30,872 nucleotides of DNA from Oscillibacter sp. (GTDB taxonomy: Bacteria; Bacillota; Clostridia; Oscillospirales; Oscillospiraceae): positions 5,084 through 35,955 of the forward strand of contig DPGF01000037.1 in the NCBI GenBank assembly GCA_003522105.1, written 5' to 3'. Positions 23,209-30,872 of the stretch are shown piece by piece (position 1 is the first letter of the stretch; every line of letters starts with the position of its first letter). The notes below the pieces were generated by a model. The model made no database searches, was not told the origin of the DNA, and saw only the letters and a list, made by a program, of their open reading frames with translations. The translations under genes and the position numbers were made by a program.

Positions 23209-25392
23209 ATGAAAAGCTTTCTGAAAAAAGATAAACTCCTTGTGGTGCTGGCGCTGTTGGCACTGCTCGTTTCGCTCGTGCCGATCGCAAGGCGCGTGCA
23301 GACTGAGGAGAGCAACAAATATTACGACTGCGTCCTTGACTATGCGAGCCTGCGCGCCATGGCGCGCCAGTCCGAAATGAGCGAGGACGAGTGGCTTGAC
23401 CTGTTCCGCTCGCTCGGCGTGGAAAAGGCGGCGCTCGGCGAGGCGAGCGCGCTCGACCTGCACCAGAGCGCGGCCATCCCCGTGCACGCGATGACCGTGA
23501 AAAAGGCGATGGAAAACTACGGCTGGGAGGATAGTTACCCCGCTGAGGTCGCGGCGTGGCTGCGCGAGAGCACCGATGTGAGCGATTGCCTCATCTGGAC
23601 GGAGACTGCCGCGGGCTACGAGTGGATCCTCGACGCCTTCACCGCCCGCTTTGAAAATTTTGAAGCCAAGACCTATCTCGAAGGAGAGCACGGCTTTCTC
23701 TTCATTCAGCAGCAGAAAAACGGCATGAAGGGTGAAAAGCTGCTCGACCTGTGCCTCGGTATCTGGCCCGATATGGCGGAGCTGCTCGAGCGTCACGGCT
23801 ACGAGATCATTCCGCGCACCGTGACGAAAAAGGACATGAACGGCACGCAGTTTGCGGCGGCTTATATCGATGTGCTCAAGCACTATGATGCACCCTACTT
23901 CATGAACAGCGGCAAGGAGCTTGTCGGCTACGAGAGCGACGAGGGTTGGGATATGCTCGTGCAGTATCTCAACGAGAGCGGCGCGAGCATCGCCATGATG
24001 GAGCAGAACGACCAGAGCCTCAATCTCACCTGGCCGGGCATTGAGGATCTGCTTGATGAAACGGGCTATCACGGCGTGCGCGTCTTCAACGAGTGGGCCT
24101 ATATCCAGAACCGCTACCAGTACTGCGGCTACGAGGGCCCGGAAGAGATCACGAATACCTTTTTCCGCGCCATTGCCGAGCGCAACTGCAAGATCATCTA
24201 CCTCAAAATGATCCTGGAGCCGGACAACGACGTGAGCTGGGACGCTGACGAGAAGGAATGGACCTACGTCACCGATCCTGCCGACTATGAAAAGATGCTC
24301 TCAGACCTTGATGCGCGCCTTGCGCCTCTCGGCTACACGCGCGGCACGGTGCCTGCGATGGAACTGAAAACACCGTCCACAGCACTGAGACTTGTTCAGA
24401 GCATCGGTACGGCGGCGCTGCTTGTGCTGCTCTTTGACCTCTTCTTCCGTATCGGCGCGCGCTGGCGCACGATCCTTCTGGTGGTCGGCGTGCTGGGCTT
24501 TGCAGCGCTCAGCGTTTTGAAGCCATCGCTCTTCCGCCTGCTGCTCTCGATGTCCGGCGGCATCGTGATGCCGTCGCTCGCAGCGGTGGGTCTGTGCCGC
24601 GAGCTGATGGAAAAGAGAAAGAGCGAGCCATACCTGCGATTCGGCAAGCTCCTCGGCTACACGCTCGGCGTTTCCGCTTTGACCATTCTGACCGCATTCT
24701 GCGGCTCGCTGCTTGCGACTTCCGCGCTCTCGCAGCTTTCCTATATGATCGAAATGGAGCTTTATCGCGGCGTGAAGATCATGCAGCTTATTCCCATCGG
24801 GCTCTTCATTCTTGCGTATCTCGTGGTATACGCCTATGAGGAAACGGGCGCGCGCAAGGCGGTGCTTGCCCATACGGGTACGCGCGGCGAAAAGGGACGC
24901 ATCAAGCGCTTCAACACCTATTTTGCTGAGCTGATGAAAACTCCCATGCAGCTTGGCTGGTTCCTTGCAGTGGTCGTCATTGCGGTGGCGGCAGTCTTTA
25001 TGCTGCTGGTATTTGTCTACTACATCTACCGCACCGGCAACTCTACCACCACGTCTGAAACGGAGCTTGCCTTCCGCAACTTCCTTGAAAATGCGCTCAT
25101 CGCCCGCCCGCGCACGAAGGAAATGATCATCGGCTGGCCAATGCTGATGCTCTTTATCTGGTCGCTGCGCCGCGGAATGAAATTCCTGCCCATGGTTTTC
25201 GGCATGGGTATGAGCATCGGCCTTGTCAGCGTGGTCAATACCTTCCTGCACATTCGCACGCCGTTTCTGCTCAGCCTGCTGCGCACCGGTTGGGGCGTGC
25301 TCTTCGGCCTTCTCATCGGCCTTGCGGCCGTTGTGATCGCGGAACTTGTCTACCGCCTTGTGCGCAGGGTCTGCGGGGTGGAGAATGGTTAA
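23209..25392 (+). CDS. DUF5693-family multi-spanning membrane protein
   Basis: A 727-residue protein. One N-terminal membrane helix (LLVVLALLALLVSLVPIARR) is followed by a roughly 380-residue extracytoplasmic-looking domain rich in acidic and aromatic residues. The C-terminal half has about eight hydrophobic helices. In Clostridia, DUF5693 proteins usually sit next to csaB, as here, so a part in export or assembly of the SLH-binding wall polymer is inferred; no activity is known to me. The ATG at 23209 follows AAGGAG by about 8 bases; the frame opens at 23185, but that start lies before the ribosome binding site. It overlaps the csaB-murJ fusion by 8 bases. Confidence 0.85.
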   Translation: MKSFLKKDKLLVVLALLALLVSLVPIARRVQTEESNKYYDCVLDYASLRAMARQSEMSEDEWLDLFRSLGVEKAALGEASALDLHQSAAIPVHAMTVKKAMENYGWEDSYPAEVAAWLRESTDVSDCLIWTETAAGYEWILDAFTARFENFEAKTYLEGEHGFLFIQQQKNGMKGEKLLDLCLGIWPDMAELLERHGYEIIPRTVTKKDMNGTQFAAAYIDVLKHYDAPYFMNSGKELVGYESDEGWDMLVQYLNESGASIAMMEQNDQSLNLTWPGIEDLLDETGYHGVRVFNEWAYIQNRYQYCGYEGPEEITNTFFRAIAERNCKIIYLKMILEPDNDVSWDADEKEWTYVTDPADYEKMLSDLDARLAPLGYTRGTVPAMELKTPSTALRLVQSIGTAALLVLLFDLFFRIGARWRTILLVVGVLGFAALSVLKPSLFRLLLSMSGGIVMPSLAAVGLCRELMEKRKSEPYLRFGKLLGYTLGVSALTILTAFCGSLLATSALSQLSYMIEMELYRGVKIMQLIPIGLFILAYLVVYAYEETGARKAVLAHTGTRGEKGRIKRFNTYFAELMKTPMQLGWFLAVVVIAVAAVFMLLVFVYYIYRTGNSTTTSETELAFRNFLENALIARPRTKEMIIGWPMLMLFIWSLRRGMKFLPMVFGMGMSIGLVSVVNTFLHIRTPFLLSLLRTGWGVLFGLLIGLAAVVIAELVYRLVRRVCGVENG

Positions 25393-28039
25393 CATTCTGA
25401 TCTCGGGCTATTACGGCTTTGATAACATCGGCGATGAGTCCATTCTGCGCACGCTTGTCTCCTCGCTGCGCGAGCACATTCCCGATTGTTCGCTCACGGT
25501 GCTCTCGCACAACCCTACCTCCACGCGCGAAAAGTACGGCGTCGAGGCGGTGGAGCGCATGTCGCCGATGGCGATTCTGCGTGCGGTGAAAAAGTGCGAT
25601 ATGCTCATCTCCGGCGGCGGAAGCCTTTTGCAGGACGTGACGAGCAGCAAGAGTCTGCACTATTACCTCTCGATCATCCGCTGCGCGCAGTTTTTCCGCA
25701 AAAAAGTTTTTATTTACTCCCAGGGCATCGGCCCCATCGACCGGCCGGGCAACCGCCGTGCCGCGGCGAAGGCACTTAAAAAAGCGGACGGCATCGTTGT
25801 GCGCGACGAGCGCTCGGCGCTGCTGCTGGAGGAGATCGGCATTGCGCGGGAAAAAGTCGTCATCACGGCCGATCCCGTCATCCGCATGAAAAAGCCGGAT
25901 AAAGACGTCGGCGCGGAGATTTTGCGGAAAGCGGGCGTTTCGCTCGGCGGGCGGTTGACGATCGGCTGGGCCATTCGTGAAAAGGATAAGGACGGGCGCT
26001 TCGTTGCGGAGATCCTGAAGTCCATTCGGTGGCTCAAGGAGACGTATAACGCCCAGTCCGTGCTCATCCCGTTCCACTATGAAGAGGACGGGGAGGTCTG
26101 CCGGCACATCGCCGCGCAGCTGCCAGACGACACAGCGGTGTCGCTCAATGAAAAATACCTTTCGGAGGATATGCTCTCCATCATTGGCAATATGGATCTG
26201 CTCGTGGGCGTGCGCCTGCATTCTCTCATCTATGCCGCCATTATGGGTGTGCCGCTCATCGGTGTTTCCTATGATCCAAAGTGTACGGCGTTTTTGAACT
26301 CTGTTGGCCTTGACAAGCTGAGTACGCGAGACGGATTCACCGCCGAGCAATTCGAGCCGGAGGCCAAGCGTGTGCTTGAAACGGGCAGAGAGCAGGTGCA
26401 GTGTGTGGAAACGCACATGGCGGAGCTTTCCCGTAAACTCGACACCAATGAGAAATTGATCTGTGAGATCATGGGAAAATCAAGGAAGGATACCATGCAG
26501 GACCCTCAGAAAAACACGGAAAAGAAGGAAAAATCTGGCGTGCGCACGGCGGGGGCGATCAGCTTTGTCTTTTTATTGACGCTGTTTGCCAAGCTTCTCG
26601 GCGTGGTGCGCGAAATGATGCAGGCCAACATCTTCGGTACCGGCGTGGACGCGGACCTCTATACCGCGTCCTATAACTCAACGCTCTACCTCTTCACGAC
26701 GATGTGCTACGCGCTGTGCATCGCGGCGGTGCCGATCCTGACGAAGGAATTCGCTGCCGACCGCAAACGCGGCGAACGCGCTGCCAACAACCTGATGACC
26801 ATCACGCTGCTCTCTTCGCTCGCGGCGGTCGTTTTATGGCAGGTTTTTGCCTCGACGCCGCTCGTCGGCGCGATCTGGGACCTTGACGCTGCCGAGCTGC
26901 CCCGCCTTGCAAGCTATATCCGCATCATGGCCTGTGCGCTGCCGGTCGTGGCGGCGGCCTACCTGAATGTTGCCATCTTCCAGGCGACCGACCACTACGA
27001 ATTGCAGGGCAGCATGAGCATTCCGTACAATGCTTTCCTCGCCGTCTTTCTTGTGACGCTGGGGGCGAAGTGGGGCATCAAGGGCGTCGTCATTGCAAGC
27101 TCGTGCGCATGGCTTTTGCAGCTCGGTATGAGCGTTCCGTATGCAAAGAAGGAACACTACCTCTACCGCCCGCTGCTCGACCGCAAGGCGGATTATGTCG
27201 GCACGTACTTCAAGACCGCGCTCGTCACGGTGCTCACAACGTCGGTATTTCTCTTCTGCTACCTCATCGACACCGCCACTGCCACCGCACTCAACGACAG
27301 CGCGGTCAGCGCGTTCTACTATGCCGACAAGCTCTTTACTCCGCTGACGACGAGCGTTCTCTACAGCATCAGCGCAGTCATGTTCCCGCGCTTCAACCGC
27401 GAGTTCACGAAGGAGGACGCGAAGGGCTATCTCGGCTACATCTGGAACGTGACGGAGAATACGCTGCTCTTTATCCTGCCGGTCTGTGCGATGATGTGCG
27501 CCTTCGGCACGGACATTATCCGCGTGATCTTTGAAAGCGGCAGCTTCACTGCCGAATCGACCGAGATGACAGGCAGCATCTTCGCCCGCTACGCGCTCGG
27601 TATGAGCGCCTTTGCCGTGCTCGACCTCTTGAACAAGGCCTACTACGCGATGAAAAAGACGCTGGTGCCGCTGCTCATCAACCTCGGTGTGCTGGTACTG
27701 AACATTGTTTTGAACCGCGTCTTTTACACGGATACCGGTGTTGCCGCGGCGACGTCTCTTGCCCTGACCATCGGCGCGGTCGCCATGACGATCCAGCTCT
27801 TCCGCGGCACGAAGATCGTGCGCCTTGTCCCGCTCCTCAAGGGACTTGCCGCCACGGCGGCAATGGCGCTCGTGCTCTCCGGTGGGCACGCGCTGCTTGT
27901 CACGGCGGACGACAGCAAGCTGATGCTTATCGTCAAGTGCGGTCTTACGGGCGTCGTGGGCTGCGTCGTCTATGTGGCGGTCAGCATGGTCCTCAAGCAG
28001 ACCATCATCACGGACACACTGAAGAAATTCAAGAAATAA
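25385..28039 (+). CDS. csaB-murJ: CsaB polysaccharide pyruvyl transferase fused to a MurJ/MviN-type flippase
   Basis: An 884-residue fusion. Residues 1 to about 355 are CsaB-like: GYYGFDNIGDE (8-18), SGGGSLLQD, and VGVRLHSLIYAA (Arg277, His279). A charged linker (about 340-384, KSRKDTMQDPQKNTEKKEK) joins this to a MurJ/MviN-type MOP flippase (385-884) with about 13 hydrophobic helices, starting VFLLTLFAKLLGVVREMMQA. CsaB adds pyruvate ketals to secondary cell-wall polysaccharide, the ligand of SLH domains; MurJ-type proteins flip lipid-linked wall precursors. Coupling pyruvylation with flipping is inferred. Of the Arg residues important in E. coli MurJ, the one in GVVRE is kept, but the loop bearing Arg52 is replaced, so the lipid cargo may differ from lipid II. 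The ATG at 25385 overlaps the DUF5693 stop by 8 bases. An internal ribosome binding site and ATG sit at the junction. Confidence 0.9.
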   Translation: MVNILISGYYGFDNIGDESILRTLVSSLREHIPDCSLTVLSHNPTSTREKYGVEAVERMSPMAILRAVKKCDMLISGGGSLLQDVTSSKSLHYYLSIIRCAQFFRKKVFIYSQGIGPIDRPGNRRAAAKALKKADGIVVRDERSALLLEEIGIAREKVVITADPVIRMKKPDKDVGAEILRKAGVSLGGRLTIGWAIREKDKDGRFVAEILKSIRWLKETYNAQSVLIPFHYEEDGEVCRHIAAQLPDDTAVSLNEKYLSEDMLSIIGNMDLLVGVRLHSLIYAAIMGVPLIGVSYDPKCTAFLNSVGLDKLSTRDGFTAEQFEPEAKRVLETGREQVQCVETHMAELSRKLDTNEKLICEIMGKSRKDTMQDPQKNTEKKEKSGVRTAGAISFVFLLTLFAKLLGVVREMMQANIFGTGVDADLYTASYNSTLYLFTTMCYALCIAAVPILTKEFAADRKRGERAANNLMTITLLSSLAAVVLWQVFASTPLVGAIWDLDAAELPRLASYIRIMACALPVVAAAYLNVAIFQATDHYELQGSMSIPYNAFLAVFLVTLGAKWGIKGVVIASSCAWLLQLGMSVPYAKKEHYLYRPLLDRKADYVGTYFKTALVTVLTTSVFLFCYLIDTATATALNDSAVSAFYYADKLFTPLTTSVLYSISAVMFPRFNREFTKEDAKGYLGYIWNVTENTLLFILPVCAMMCAFGTDIIRVIFESGSFTAESTEMTGSIFARYALGMSAFAVLDLLNKAYYAMKKTLVPLLINLGVLVLNIVLNRVFYTDTGVAAATSLALTIGAVAMTIQLFRGTKIVRLVPLLKGLAATAAMALVLSGGHALLVTADDSKLMLIVKCGLTGVVGCVVYVAVSMVLKQTIITDTLKKFKK
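26482..26497 (+). promoter_or_regulatory. Internal ribosome binding site and in-frame ATG at the CsaB-MurJ junction
   Basis: Two overlapping AAGGA motifs (26482-26486 and 26486-26490) precede an ATG at 26495 by 8 and 4 bases. The ATG is codon 371 of the fusion, 14 codons before the MurJ domain. It could give a free MurJ-like protein of about 514 residues, or be the remnant of a once separate gene start. Confidence 0.5.
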
Positions 28040-28057
28040 GAAGCGGGAGGGACTGAT

Positions 28058-29083
28058 ATGCTGTCCTTTGTCAACGATTATTCCGAGGGCGCTCATCCGA
28101 AAATTTTAGAGCGCCTGAATGGGACCAATTTTGAGCAGCTCGCAGGCTACGGCTCTGACTGTTACTGCGAGCAGGCCAAAGAGAAGATCTGTGCTGCCAT
28201 TGGCTGCCCGGAGGCAGAGATCTTCTTCCTCGTCGGCGGTACGCAGACCAATCAGGTCGTGCTCGATGCGCTGCTGCGCGCTTACGACGGCGTGATCGCC
28301 GCCGAGAGCGGCCATGTCAACGTTCACGAGGCCGGCACCATCGAGCATGGCGGACACAAGGTGCTTGCGCTGGGGCACCGGAACGGCAAGCTCTCGGCGG
28401 AAACAGTGCGGGAGTATGTGGAGACCTTCTACGCCGACGGGAACTATACCCACATGGTCTTTCCCGGTGCGGTGTACATTTCGCACCCGACGGAGTACGG
28501 CACGCTCTACACAAAGGCGGAGCTTGCCGCGCTGCACGAGGTCTGCGCGGCGTACCGCATTCCGCTCTTCCTTGACGGCGCGCGCCTCGGCTATGGGCTT
28601 GCCGCCGCCGGAACGGACGTGACCCTGCGCGACATTGCCGCGCTGACGGACGTTTTCTACATCGGCGGAACGAAGGTCGGCGCGCTGTGCGGTGAGGCAG
28701 TTGTGTTCCCGCACAGCGGAATGCCTGCGAACTTCCTCACCATCGCAAAGCAGCACGGCGCATTGCTTGCCAAGGGAAGGCTTCTCGGCGTACAGTTCGA
28801 TACGCTCTTCACCGGCGGACTCTATGAGGAAATCAGCCGCAACGCCATCGAGACGGCGGATCGCATCCGTGCGGCGCTGCGCGAGAAGGGTTATCGCCTC
28901 TTTTGCGAGAACCCGACGAACCAGATCTTCGTCGTGCTGGAAAACAAGAAGATCAAGGAGCTGGAGCGGCAGGTCGCAATGGGCTTTACGGAGAAGTTTG
29001 ACGATACCCACACGGTCATGCGCATCTGCACCTCCTGGGCGACGCGCAGCGAGGACGTGGACGCGCTCATCGCGCTGCTGTGA
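28058..29083 (+). CDS. ltaE: Low-specificity threonine aldolase (PLP enzyme)
   Basis: A 341-residue fold-type I PLP enzyme. It opens FVNDYSEGAHPKILERL (the family usually opens in a similar NDYSEGAHP). The Schiff-base Lys lies in FYIGGTKVGALCGEA and the PLP-ring Asp in PLFLDGARLGYGLAA. It splits threonine or allo-threonine into glycine and acetaldehyde, or makes the reverse reaction. GGGAGG lies 7 bases before the ATG, 18 bases after the csaB-murJ stop. It is the last gene of the operon. Acetaldehyde would also be a product of the upstream aldolase if that acts on deoxyribulose-1-phosphate, so the two could share an aldehyde; this is speculative. Confidence 0.9.
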   Translation: MLSFVNDYSEGAHPKILERLNGTNFEQLAGYGSDCYCEQAKEKICAAIGCPEAEIFFLVGGTQTNQVVLDALLRAYDGVIAAESGHVNVHEAGTIEHGGHKVLALGHRNGKLSAETVREYVETFYADGNYTHMVFPGAVYISHPTEYGTLYTKAELAALHEVCAAYRIPLFLDGARLGYGLAAAGTDVTLRDIAALTDVFYIGGTKVGALCGEAVVFPHSGMPANFLTIAKQHGALLAKGRLLGVQFDTLFTGGLYEEISRNAIETADRIRAALREKGYRLFCENPTNQIFVVLENKKIKELERQVAMGFTEKFDDTHTVMRICTSWATRSEDVDALIALL

Positions 29084-29104
29084 GCAGAGCGGAGAGAAGA
29101 TAAG

Positions 29105-29144
29105 AAAAAAGCGCTTTTGCGGTACACCGCAAAAGCGCTTTTTT
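29105..29144. terminator. Bidirectional terminator between ltaE and ruvX
   Basis: An 18-base stem: AAAAAAGCGCTTTTGCGG (29105-29122) with its exact complement (29127-29144) around TACA. A and T runs on both sides let it end the ltaE operon and ruvX transcription. Confidence 0.93.
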
Positions 29145-29155
29145 AAAGAGAAGTG

Positions 29156-29575
29156 TTACTGCTGGCGTTTTTTGAAGGTGAGATACCCTTCAAGCATCAG
29201 GCTCGCGGCCACGGCGTCGACGGTTTTCTTGCGTTCCTTCGCGCGCTTGCCGTTGCCAAGCAAAATGTTGTGCGCATCGACGGTCGTGCGCCGCTCGTCC
29301 CAGAGCGTGACGGGAAGCGACGTGGCCTCGCGCAGCAGCTCTGCAAAGCCCTCGGCTTTTTCTGCGCGTGGGCCGCGCGTGCCGTCCATGTTGAGCGGGT
29401 GACCGAGCACCAGCTCGCTTACTTCGTGTTCAGAGATGAGCGGCAGCAGCTTTTCGATGACTGCCTCGGGCCGGTAGGCGGTGATGACGGTCGAAAAGCC
29501 TGTGAGCGTCAGCGTGCGGTCGGAGATGGCGACGCCGGTGTGCGCGTCACCGTAGTCGATGGCCATGATTTTCAT
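29156..29575 (-). CDS. ruvX: RuvX/YqgF-family putative Holliday-junction resolvase
   Basis: A 139-residue RNase H-fold protein. MKIMAIDYGDAHTGVAIS gives the first catalytic Asp. ELVLGHPLNMDGTRGPRAEKAEGF is the family signature GxPxxxxGxxxxxxxxxxF. LWDERRTTVDAH (Glu and Asp) and KKTVDAVAASLMLEGYL (final Asp) complete the set. The family acts on DNA junctions and/or in pre-16S rRNA end processing. AGGAGG lies 8 bases before the ATG at 29575; the open frame extends to 30076 but covers promoters and rpmG on the other strand. It is a single gene, divergent from rpmG-secE-nusG. Confidence 0.95.
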   Translation of the reverse strand: MKIMAIDYGDAHTGVAISDRTLTLTGFSTVITAYRPEAVIEKLLPLISEHEVSELVLGHPLNMDGTRGPRAEKAEGFAELLREATSLPVTLWDERRTTVDAHNILLGNGKRAKERKKTVDAVAASLMLEGYLTFKKRQQ

Positions 29576-29612
29576 AGAATATGCCTCCTGCAAAAGCGTT
29601 TCTTTGGCTTGA

Positions 29613-29641
29613 AGCATACAGGATTTTTGCGGAAAAAGCAA
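29613..29641 (-). promoter_or_regulatory. Promoter of ruvX
   Basis: Minus strand TTGCTT (29641-29636), 17 bases, TATGCT (29618-29613), about 38 bases before the ATG. Between this and the rpmG promoter (29642-29766) I see no gene. Confidence 0.6.
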
Positions 29642-29766
29642 GGGCGGGACGGGGAAGAGCCGTGCCGCGGCGGGAAAATGAGAGGCAAGCGCGCTGCAAG
29701 GAGCGAAAAACAGAGGGAAAGAACACAAAAACTGCAAATTTTTCTGCAAGATCGTGCAAAAAGTGC

Positions 29767-29796
29767 TTGACGGACGAATGGAGCTTGTGTTATCAT
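29767..29796 (+). promoter_or_regulatory. Promoter of rpmG-secE-nusG
   Basis: TTGACG (29767-29772), 18 bases, TATCAT (29791-29796). It gives an unusually long leader of about 139 bases before rpmG. Confidence 0.7.
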
Positions 29797-29810
29797 CGTA
29801 CTTACCTGTG

Positions 29811-29918
29811 AAAGAGGGCTTTCTTTTTGCGCGCATTTGCTTCTCGGCACGCAAGGAAAAGCGCCCCTTTAATTTGAAAGCAGGGAGGCAATCGCCAGTT
29901 CCGATCTGTTTGGAACTG
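29811..29918 (+). promoter_or_regulatory. Structured leader of rpmG-secE-nusG
   Basis: A long imperfect stem pairs about 29811-29833 (AAAGAGGGC and on) with 29848-29870 (ending GCGCCCCTTT), followed by TAATTT. A second perfect hairpin is CAGTTCC (29896-29902) with GGAACTG (29912-29918), ending 10 bases before AAGGAGG. It could attenuate transcription or gate translation; no known riboswitch or ribosomal-protein leader class is recognised. Confidence 0.4.
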
Positions 29919-29941
29919 AGTAAATAAGGAGGTGCCGTTAG

Positions 29942-30091
29942 ATGCGCATTAAGATCACGCTCAGATGCAACGAGTGCAAGCAGAGAAACTACAACACGAT
30001 GAAGAACAAGAAGAACACCCCGGACAAGCTCGAGCTGAACAAGTACTGCCCCTTCTGCAAGAAGCACACCGTCCACACTGAAACTAAGTAA
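29942..30091 (+). CDS. rpmG: Ribosomal protein bL33
   Basis: A 49-residue protein of the 50S subunit. It begins MRIKITLRCNECKQRNYNT and ends YCPFCKKHTVHTETK. The four Cys in CNEC and CPFC mark the zinc-binding (C+) form. AAGGAGG lies 9 bases before the ATG. The order rpmG-secE-nusG is standard in Firmicutes. Confidence 0.97.
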   Translation: MRIKITLRCNECKQRNYNTMKNKKNTPDKLELNKYCPFCKKHTVHTETK

Positions 30092-30111
30092 TTAGGAAAG
30101 GCTGTTGAAAC

Positions 30112-30321
30112 ATGGCAGAAGAAAAGAAGAAGAAGGACCGCTCCAAGTGGTTCCGTGAAATGAGAAGCGAACTGAAGAAGGTCGTATGGCCCAACGCATC
30201 CACCACGGCGAAGAACACCGGCACTGTGCTGCTGTGCTCCCTTGTCGTCGGCGCCTGCATCTGGCTGTTCGACTATGTGGCCGTTTCCGCAGTTCACCTG
30301 CTGATCGGTCTCGCGGGCTGA
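30112..30321 (+). CDS. secE: Preprotein translocase subunit SecE
   Basis: A 69-residue single-helix subunit of the SecYEG channel. The amphipathic signature KWFREMRSELKKVVWPNAS is followed by one C-terminal membrane helix (VLLCSLVVGACIWLFDYVAV). AGGAAAGG precedes the ATG. It lies 20 bases after rpmG and 13 before nusG, so the three form one transcript. Confidence 0.97.
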   Translation: MAEEKKKKDRSKWFREMRSELKKVVWPNASTTAKNTGTVLLCSLVVGACIWLFDYVAVSAVHLLIGLAG

Positions 30322-30334
30322 CAGGAGAGCAGTC

Positions 30335-30865
30335 ATGGCTGATAATGCTAAGTGGTATGTCGCGCATACCTACTCCGGCTATGAAAACGCAGTCAAGACC
30401 GCCATCGAAAAGTTCGTCGCCAACCGTCATCTGGAGGACATGATCCTCGACATTCAGGTTCCGCTGGAGACCGTCACGGAAGTGACCGACTCGGGCGATG
30501 TGAAGGAAGTCGAACGCAAGGTCTTCCCGGGCTATGTGCTCGTCAAGATGATTATGACGGACGACACCTGGCATCTGATCCGCAACATTCGCGGCGTGAC
30601 CGGCTTTGTCGGCACGGCGAACAATGAACCCATTCCTCTGACGGAAGAGGAAGTCCTGGCGCTTGGCATGGAACGGCGAGAGATCGTCGTGCGCTACAAT
30701 GTCGGCGATCAGGTCAAGATCACCGACGGTCCGCTTTCGTCCTTCCTCGGCACGGTCGAAGAGATCGACGCAGAGAAGAACAAGGTGTGCGTGGTCGTGT
30801 CCATGTTCGGACGCGAAACGCCGGTCGAGCTGGAGCTCGATCAGGTCGAGGTCGTAGAACCGTAA
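30335..30865 (+). CDS. nusG: Transcription termination/antitermination factor NusG
   Basis: A 176-residue protein. The N-terminal NGN domain has WYVAHTYSGYENAVK, RKVFPGYVLVKM and TGFVG; the C-terminal KOW domain has VGDQVKITDGPLSSFLGTVEEID. It binds RNA polymerase and affects pausing, Rho action and ribosome coupling. AGGAG lies 8 bases before the ATG. The usual next genes, rplK and rplA, would lie past the right edge. Confidence 0.97.
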   Translation: MADNAKWYVAHTYSGYENAVKTAIEKFVANRHLEDMILDIQVPLETVTEVTDSGDVKEVERKVFPGYVLVKMIMTDDTWHLIRNIRGVTGFVGTANNEPIPLTEEEVLALGMERREIVVRYNVGDQVKITDGPLSSFLGTVEEIDAEKNKVCVVVSMFGRETPVELELDQVEVVEP

Positions 30866-30872
30866 TCACCGC

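Noticed and set aside
22453..24072. Long minus-strand open frame (539 codons) opposite mtnA, the aldolase and DUF5693
   Set aside because: It crosses three well-supported plus-strand genes and has no recognisable motif.
1..30872. CRISPR arrays, insertion sequences, prophage or integrative elements
   Set aside because: I found no regularly spaced repeats, transposase or integrase motifs, or terminal repeats on reading both strands. The tRNA-Leu gene shows no repeated 3' end suggesting an attachment site.

Overview
The window looks like a chromosomal segment of a GC-rich, Gram-positive Clostridia-type bacterium, plausibly an Oscillospirales-like gut Firmicute. This rests on strong AGGAGG-type ribosome binding sites, the rpmG-secE-nusG order, SLH-domain surface proteins with CsaB, DUF5693, AsnA, and a MarR-linked heterodimeric ABC exporter. 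I see no phage, transposon, plasmid or CRISPR signatures. Taxonomy is inferred from gene content only.

Layout. (1) 1-3220, minus: a MarR regulator followed by two overlapping ABC exporter half-transporters; the second runs off the left edge. (2) 3294-6022, minus: a single-gene unit encoding a Tet(M)-like ribosome-binding GTPase fused to a C-terminal Rae1/YacP-like NYN nuclease domain. (3) 6097-13884, minus: a MalT-like LuxR regulator and, after a long perfect hairpin, a compact operon of a DUF2442 protein, three acidic lipoproteins, two DUF3137 membrane proteins (one frameshifted) and a small membrane protein. No function is known to me for this operon. (4) 13988-14158, minus: tRNA-Leu(UAG) with its own promoter and terminator. 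(5) 14171-18908, plus: a FliB-type Cys-cluster protein, a secreted GH24-SLH-GH25 protein with two muramidase-family domains, and a serine acetyltransferase/GNAT pair. (6) 18968-20037, minus: asnA. (7) 20126-29144, plus: a tightly packed six-gene operon. It holds an MTA/SAH/5'-deoxyadenosine-type deaminase, an MtnA-like isomerase, a class II aldolase, a DUF5693 membrane protein, a CsaB-MurJ fusion and a threonine aldolase. (8) 29156-29641, minus: ruvX. (9) 29767-end, plus: rpmG-secE-nusG behind a structured leader.

How the parts may work together. The first three genes of the long operon fit a salvage route that turns 5'-thio or 5'-deoxy nucleosides, by-products of SAM enzymes, into DHAP plus a small aldehyde; the phosphorylase step is not in the window. 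DUF5693 and CsaB-MurJ point to making, pyruvylating and exporting a secondary cell-wall polymer. Such polymers are the usual ligand of SLH domains, one set of which sits in the muramidase-family protein encoded about 8 kb upstream.

The strongest novelty candidates are the GTPase-NYN fusion, the CsaB-MurJ fusion (with an in-frame ribosome binding site and ATG at the domain boundary), the GH24-SLH-GH25 protein, and the LuxR/lipoprotein/DUF3137 operon.
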